Shown here piece by piece: positions 7,009 to 10,667 of a stretch of DNA of 10,667 nt (position 1 is the first letter of the stretch; each line of letters starts with the position of its first letter). The position numbers were made by a program, and so were the translations under genes. The notes below the pieces were generated by a model. That model saw nothing but the letters and a program-made list of their open reading frames with translations. It was not told the DNA's origin and did no database searches. The stretch is from Gammaproteobacteria bacterium (lineage in GTDB: Bacteria; Pseudomonadota; Gammaproteobacteria; Thiohalomonadales; Thiohalomonadaceae): NCBI GenBank assembly GCA_015232955.1, contig JADFYS010000044.1, positions 1 through 10,667 of the forward strand, in the 5' to 3' direction.

Positions 7009-8103
7009 TTATTGCTGTAGCAAATTCCGCAGCTCCTGAAAATGGAGATCCTCGGCAAATAGCCGATCTCCTCTAACCCTTCCCGCTCGCGCCAACTCCT
7101 GACGCCATTGTGGATCCCGCCATAACCGCTGCAGCTGCTGGTAGAGGTCATCGCTATCCCCGGAGCAGAAGAGGAGTCCACTCTCTTCATGTTCGATAAT
7201 CTCCGGCACCCCACCACGATCACTCCCCACCACCGCCACCCCGGCCCGCATCGCCTCGATCAGCACCAGACCAAAAGTCTCTTCCACTGTGGTTAAAACT
7301 ACACAGTCACAAGCCTGCATCAACCCTTGGGGATTGTCACAAAAATCCTGGAACAGAATTCGCTGCTGCCAGCCTCGGGAGACCACCTCCTGCCGCAGTT
7401 GGGCGAGATACTCCGCCTCGATGGCGTGACCGACCATGACTGCGGCGACATCTTCACCCGCATCAATGGCCCGACCGATCGCCTCCACCAGCAGATGCTG
7501 CCCCTTATAGCGTTTGATCCGTCCCACCAGAGAGACAACAAAGGTGGAAGAGTCCAGCCCCAGCTCCTGCCGCAACTGCAGCCGTTCATCACTGGTGAGC
7601 CAGTTTTCGGGAGAGGGCACCCCGTAGTAGAGTGTTTTCACCCGTTCGGCCAGTAACGGATTGAGCATCTGGCGCATCGTCCGTGCAAGAGCGGCGGTAA
7701 TCGCCAGATGGAGATCGATCTGACGGTAGAGAAAGTCGTGATAGAGATCCTTTTTGGGACGGGTAATCTGCATCTGCCGGGTTGAGATCAGCCGGATAGG
7801 ACGGCTAGAGAACCGTTTTGCCAGTGCTGCCAGCGGAATATCATTGGTCCAGTGGATATGAAGGAGATCGATCTCCAGCGCATCCAGCAGCAGAGCCAAC
7901 CGTTTGGCCGCAAAGAGTGGTAACGGCCGACTTCTTCGCTTCAGGGTGTGGGTCTCAACTCCGGAGTCGAGAAGACGGGGGTAGAGCTTTCCCGTTTGCG
8001 CGACAACGGCAACAACCTCTGGCCCCAACTGACTGCAGCAGCGCTGCATATAGAGTTCCAACCCGCCGAGATCGGGGGAGAGACAGAGTTCCATAATCCT
8101 CAC
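7009..8103 (-). CDS. Glycosyltransferase family 4 (GT-B, LPS core/O-antigen)
   Basis: A 364-residue retaining GT-B enzyme. The N-terminal half has the glycine-rich acceptor loop SPDLGGLELYM (9-19) and LLHIHWTND (80-88). The C-terminal half has VGRIKRYKGQ (193-202), a VVLTTVEETFGLVLIEAMRAG region with the E-x7-E pair (Glu275 and Glu283), and GGVPEII (297-303). These are the usual GT4 sugar-nucleotide residues. It would add a sugar to the LPS core or to a related lipid-linked glycan in the cytoplasm; donor and acceptor are not predictable. The start is taken as GTG 8103, which overlaps the TGA of the GT2 gene (GTGA) and has GGAGGGG 4-5 nt upstream. ATG 8094, three codons later, is an alternative and removes only MRI. 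It is the last gene of the minus-strand LPS run. Confidence 0.92.
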   Translation of the reverse strand: MRIMELCLSPDLGGLELYMQRCCSQLGPEVVAVVAQTGKLYPRLLDSGVETHTLKRRSRPLPLFAAKRLALLLDALEIDLLHIHWTNDIPLAALAKRFSSRPIRLISTRQMQITRPKKDLYHDFLYRQIDLHLAITAALARTMRQMLNPLLAERVKTLYYGVPSPENWLTSDERLQLRQELGLDSSTFVVSLVGRIKRYKGQHLLVEAIGRAIDAGEDVAAVMVGHAIEAEYLAQLRQEVVSRGWQQRILFQDFCDNPQGLMQACDCVVLTTVEETFGLVLIEAMRAGVAVVGSDRGGVPEIIEHEESGLLFCSGDSDDLYQQLQRLWRDPQWRQELARAGRVRGDRLFAEDLHFQELRNLLQQ

Positions 8104-8891
8104 TTCCCCTCCTCCCCACTATCGACGATAGCCGCATCTCTGTCGCGCTTGCGATGAAGTTCATTGAGCTTCATATACTTCATATAGGCGTGAAAAGCGG
8201 TGGTAAGAGCGACGGTCTGTCCATCCATTCCCTGAAAGATCCCCCCTTTAAAGATCAATTTACGCAGCAGCGCGGTAAGGGCATGGAGCAGCGGCGCAGT
8301 TGCGGATGGCCCCTTGCCCCGCTCATACATCGCCCACGCATCACGGCTACTTAAGGCGTTGATGCGCTCTATCCAGTGGCTGTAGTCGCGATAGGTGTAG
8401 TGGGCGAGGTGACACTGCAGCTCAACCACCCTTTTCGCCTCCACCCTGGAGTGGGCCTTCCGCGGCAGATATCCCGCCCGCTGCCGGTGATAGAGGCGTA
8501 CTACGCGATCGGGATAGAAACCGGCAGCCTGAATCCAGTGGTCTCCGACATAGTTGCGGCGACGAAAGGCGTAGCCATCAACATCCCCCTCTGCAAGAGA
8601 GAGTTTTTCAATGGCCGCCACCGCATCCTCCTCGAGCCGTTCGTCGGCATCGAGAGCCAGTATCCAGTCACTACCCGCCATCGGCACCGCAAACGCCTTT
8701 TGCGGACCATCTCCGAGATAGGGCTGATGAACCACCCTCGCCCCCTGCCCAGAGGCGAGTTGTGCCGTATTGTCAGAAGTCTTGCTATCGACCACAACGA
8801 TCACTTCGGAACAGATCTGTTGCGCGGAGACGATGGCAGCGACGATATTCTCCGCTTCGTTACAGGCGATAATGATTGCCGTAATATTCAT
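8100..8891 (-). CDS. Glycosyltransferase family 2, WaaE/KdtX-like LPS core transferase
   Basis: A 263-residue GT-A enzyme. The start MNITAIIIACNEAENI is the classical GT2 nucleotide-binding opening. VVVDSKTSDNT (32-42) carries the first conserved Asp, and ILALDADE (77-84) carries the metal-binding D-x-D. RRRNYVGDHWI and GFYPDRVVRLY (124-134) correspond to the R-N-x-x-x-G and GWYPDRxxRLY motifs of WaaE/KdtX, which adds beta-glucose to core heptose in enterics. Length and the Lys/His-rich C-terminus also fit that family. The ATG overlaps the last codon of the ligase gene (ATGA at 8891-8888), and its own stop overlaps the GT4 start, so the three genes are expected to be translated as a coupled set. 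The subfamily is likely; the precise sugar is inference. Confidence 0.92.
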   Translation of the reverse strand: MNITAIIIACNEAENIVAAIVSAQQICSEVIVVVDSKTSDNTAQLASGQGARVVHQPYLGDGPQKAFAVPMAGSDWILALDADERLEEDAVAAIEKLSLAEGDVDGYAFRRRNYVGDHWIQAAGFYPDRVVRLYHRQRAGYLPRKAHSRVEAKRVVELQCHLAHYTYRDYSHWIERINALSSRDAWAMYERGKGPSATAPLLHALTALLRKLIFKGGIFQGMDGQTVALTTAFHAYMKYMKLNELHRKRDRDAAIVDSGEEGK

Positions 8892-10303
8892 CTGATATCG
8901 CTCTGACTCCCCACTTGCCCCCGCTCAACCACCCGAATCGAGGCCCAGAGAAGCGTGATAAACAGCGTATAGAGCACCGCTGTCGTCTTCACCTGCAACG
9001 GGATCTCAGTCCATCCAAAAACAAAATAGGCGAGAACCAGCACAACCCCATTTCGTGCCATGACCCGCACCCAGAGCGAAGGGTCCTCTCTTTTGCTGAA
9101 AAAATAGCGAAACGGTAACAGATAGAGCAGAAGCAGCGCGACCACGCCCAAGATCCCCTTGGATGCCCCCATCTCAAGCCACTCGTTGTGGGCATGACCC
9201 CAGTCGGGCTTCTCCGGATCCTGTTGCCAGTCGGCCCAAACCTCTGCAGCCCCCCAGCCCCGCTCGGGTAGATGACGATACTTGATCACCTCACCCGCCG
9301 TCACCAGCTGTTGATAGAACTCCACCCGCTCGCCATCGGTCATCCCGCTCCAGGGGCGCTCTCTGAGTACCAGAAACCCAAACTTCATCTGCTCATAACG
9401 GGTCACCGTACTGTAATCGAGATAGCGCTGAGTATGCTCACTCTCTTCGCCACTAACGATCTGCGCCAAGGCATACCAGGCGTTGTCGATCCGCTGCTCC
9501 ACAATCGGCATACTCTTGTAAGCCAGCAGTGGCGGAAGTAGTGCCACCAGCAGCAGAAGGAGACGCCAACGGTGACCGAGACGGGGGAGAAGGAGAAAAA
9601 CCATCAGCCAGGAGACCACCAACAGGGTCACTATGGCACTTTTGGTCCCGGTGGCAAAGAGGGTGAAGAGAGCGAACATCAGGGCCGCAATCCACAGAAG
9701 AGAGACCACCCTTCGCCACCGCTGAAGTTGCTGCAGCAGTGGGAGAGCCACCCCAAGGGTAAGGAGTGTCACCACTGCAATCAGCGAAGCAAAAATCGCC
9801 CCTTGATAGAGAAGCGCCCGCTCATAACCGAGGAGATAGTACTGATAGAGGGCGATCCCTCCCCCGACAAACGCTGTAACCACCACCCCCCCCAGAAGCG
9901 GGGAGTAGAGCTGCCGTCTTAATCTCGAGGCCAGAACAACGACCACCGCTGCCAACACCAGATAGCGCCCTCCCCCCTCAAGCAGTCGCAGCTGCAGACC
10001 GCTGTGGAGAAAGATCGGAACTGCAGCAACAAACTGCAGTAGCAAGAGATAGATAAAGGTGCGGCCAAAAGGGTCAACAGCACTCCAACGCCAATGGCCC
10101 ACCTGACTCAAGGCATAGAGCAGCAGCACCACTGCCACCGCAAGAGAGCCGTGGCTCTCCAACTGAAGCAGGGCGGCGTAGAGAAAGGTGAGTAGGGATA
10201 GTCCGCGGGTGTGGAGATCCCCCTCAACCCATTTCACCACACCCCTCTCCCCTCTCTTCTTGAACCAAAGTTCATAAACAGGTATCACACCAAACCCAAC
10301 CAT
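8888..10303 (-). CDS. O-antigen ligase family membrane protein (WaaL/Wzy type)
   Basis: A 471-residue polytopic membrane protein with about ten hydrophobic segments, e.g. 35-48, 53-66, 83-99, 113-125, 165-190, 200-216, 221-240, 247-262, 383-402 and 416-455. FATGTKSAIVTLLV (216-229) opens the Wzy_C region. A large periplasmic loop (~263-380) carries RERPWSG (314-320) and GHAHNEWLEMGASKGILG (369-386), whose histidines match the loop important for ligation in WaaL. The family joins O-polysaccharide from undecaprenyl diphosphate to lipid A-core, or polymerises O-units. The LPS-core neighbours favour ligase over polymerase. The start is uncertain. ATG 10303 is the only ATG, but its first ~20 residues come from sequence beside a palindromic repeat. 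GTG 10237 (residue 23) has GGAGAGG 6 nt upstream and gives a more usual short N-terminus. The 3' end overlaps the GT2 start by 4 bp. Confidence 0.88.
   Translation of the reverse strand: MVGFGVIPVYELWFKKRGERGVVKWVEGDLHTRGLSLLTFLYAALLQLESHGSLAVAVVLLLYALSQVGHWRWSAVDPFGRTFIYLLLLQFVAAVPIFLHSGLQLRLLEGGGRYLVLAAVVVVLASRLRRQLYSPLLGGVVVTAFVGGGIALYQYYLLGYERALLYQGAIFASLIAVVTLLTLGVALPLLQQLQRWRRVVSLLWIAALMFALFTLFATGTKSAIVTLLVVSWLMVFLLLPRLGHRWRLLLLLVALLPPLLAYKSMPIVEQRIDNAWYALAQIVSGEESEHTQRYLDYSTVTRYEQMKFGFLVLRERPWSGMTDGERVEFYQQLVTAGEVIKYRHLPERGWGAAEVWADWQQDPEKPDWGHAHNEWLEMGASKGILGVVALLLLYLLPFRYFFSKREDPSLWVRVMARNGVVLVLAYFVFGWTEIPLQVKTTAVLYTLFITLLWASIRVVERGQVGSQSDIR
10271..10299 (-). promoter_or_regulatory. 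Weak promoter candidate inside the 5' end of the ligase frame
   Basis: On the minus strand TTGGGT (10299-10294), a 17-bp spacer and TATGAA (10276-10271) form a weak sigma70-like pair. If real, transcription would begin near 10264 and only the GTG start at 10237 could be used. Such hexamers occur often by chance. Confidence 0.2.
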
Positions 10304-10306
10304 CCG

Positions 10307-10346
10307 AAGATCCCCCCCTTTGAAAAAGGGGGGCTAGGGGGGATTT
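10307..10346. repeat. GC-rich palindromic intergenic repeat
   Basis: The 40-bp stretch contains a perfect 9-bp stem, CCCCCCTTT (10313-10321) and AAAGGGGGG (10325-10333), with a 3-nt loop. It is followed by CTA and a second G6 run ending in ATTT (10337-10346). Paired C6/G6 runs of this kind are a dispersed palindromic repeat seen in many bacterial genomes. On the minus strand the G7 run ends 8 nt before the ATG at 10303, at Shine-Dalgarno distance, but it would be locked in the hairpin of the same transcript. The unit is unlike the miniature element at 3343-3434, which has different ends. Confidence 0.75.
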
Positions 10347-10444
10347 CCAAGAGATCCAGAGGAGAAAAGAGGAGAGAGAGTACCGAGTGGTCATGCCAAA
10401 ACAGAACCACCAAAAACAGCCAGAATGAAGAGGCAAAATGGCCG

Positions 10445-10667
10445 CTACTCCGCGTAGAGATGGAGTAATAGCAGCACCAGCAGCACGGTTAACAGCGCCT
10501 GATACTCCCGGTTGCGCAACCACTGCTGTCGATCCCAGCGAATCCCCTTTAATGCTGCTAGCCTCCAGAATCGGGGGAAAAAACGGGGGGTGGTGGCGAT
10601 AAACTGAGGCCACTCTTGAGGGAAGGCCGCTGCCAGCCCCTGCTCCTCACGCAGAATCGTCGGAATT
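10445..10667 (-). CDS. C-terminal end of an isoprenylcysteine methyltransferase-like (ICMT/PEMT) membrane protein, partial
   Basis: The minus-strand frame entering from the right edge encodes 73 residues up to TAG at 10447-10445. It begins IPTILREEQGLAAAF, and a TPRFFPRF stretch follows a few residues later. This matches the E-E-x-x-L ... T/V-P-R-F end of the ICMT/phospholipid methyltransferase fold, which in bacteria includes small membrane methyltransferases found in LPS and lipid clusters. The last ~18 residues (ALLTVLLVLLLLHLYAE) form a final membrane segment, an extension beyond the usual family end. The gene is co-directional with the ligase, with about 140 bp between them that hold the palindromic repeat. 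The substrate is unknown, and most of the protein lies outside the window. Confidence 0.7.
   Translation of the reverse strand, partial: IPTILREEQGLAAAFPQEWPQFIATTPRFFPRFWRLAALKGIRWDRQQWLRNREYQALLTVLLVLLLLHLYAE

Noticed and set aside
10272..10613. Minus-strand open frame of 113 codons upstream of the ligase
   Set aside because: Its first half is out of frame with the methyltransferase-like C-terminus, which reads well in another frame, and its end runs through the palindromic repeat. Only the short hydrophobic stretch after the ATG at 10394 is worth attention, and it is treated as a finding.

Overview
The window looks like a chromosomal segment of a Gram-negative bacterium of moderate GC content. 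It is probably a proteobacterium. The evidence is a set of lipopolysaccharide (LPS) assembly genes (heptosyltransferase-like GT9, GT4, WaaE/KdtX-like GT2, O-antigen ligase family), a periplasmic binding protein with a signal peptide, and large PAS/GAF/GGDEF signalling proteins. A gammaproteobacterium is my first guess, but the sequence alone does not settle the class.

Left part (1-3183, minus strand): a two-gene operon encodes a periplasmic solute-binding-like protein followed, 12 bp later, by a membrane-anchored sensor with HAMP-like, four PAS and GGDEF regions. The sensor is cut by the left window edge. No stop codon interrupts its frame from 2457 to 1, and two of its PAS domains are a recent-looking tandem duplication.

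Middle (3184-3583): this is a divergent intergenic region. It holds a plausible sigma70 promoter for the leftward operon, a 92-bp miniature inverted-repeat element with 17-bp perfect ends (starting GTAA) and 8-bp target duplications, and a weak extended -10 for the rightward gene.

Centre (3584-6289, plus): a GAF-PAS-PAS-GAF-PAS sensor kinase has a third PAS that carries the FixL haem-pocket signature. The recognisable protein stops directly after the phospho-acceptor H-box, HELRTP. Neither the rest of the dimerisation domain nor the ATPase domain is present. The same frame stays open by chance for about 165 more codons and runs out of frame over the next gene. This marks an old deletion or rearrangement junction near 5792.

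Right part (5880-10667): LPS outer-core and ligation genes. The GT9 gene is on the plus strand and converges on a minus-strand run transcribed in the order methyltransferase-like C-terminus (partial), O-antigen ligase family protein, GT2, GT4. The last three are joined by 4-bp stop/start overlaps (ATGA and GTGA), so they are almost certainly translationally coupled. A GC-rich palindromic repeat lies exactly at the 5' end of the ligase gene and makes its start codon uncertain. I saw no rRNA, tRNA, CRISPR array, phage gene or intact transposase.
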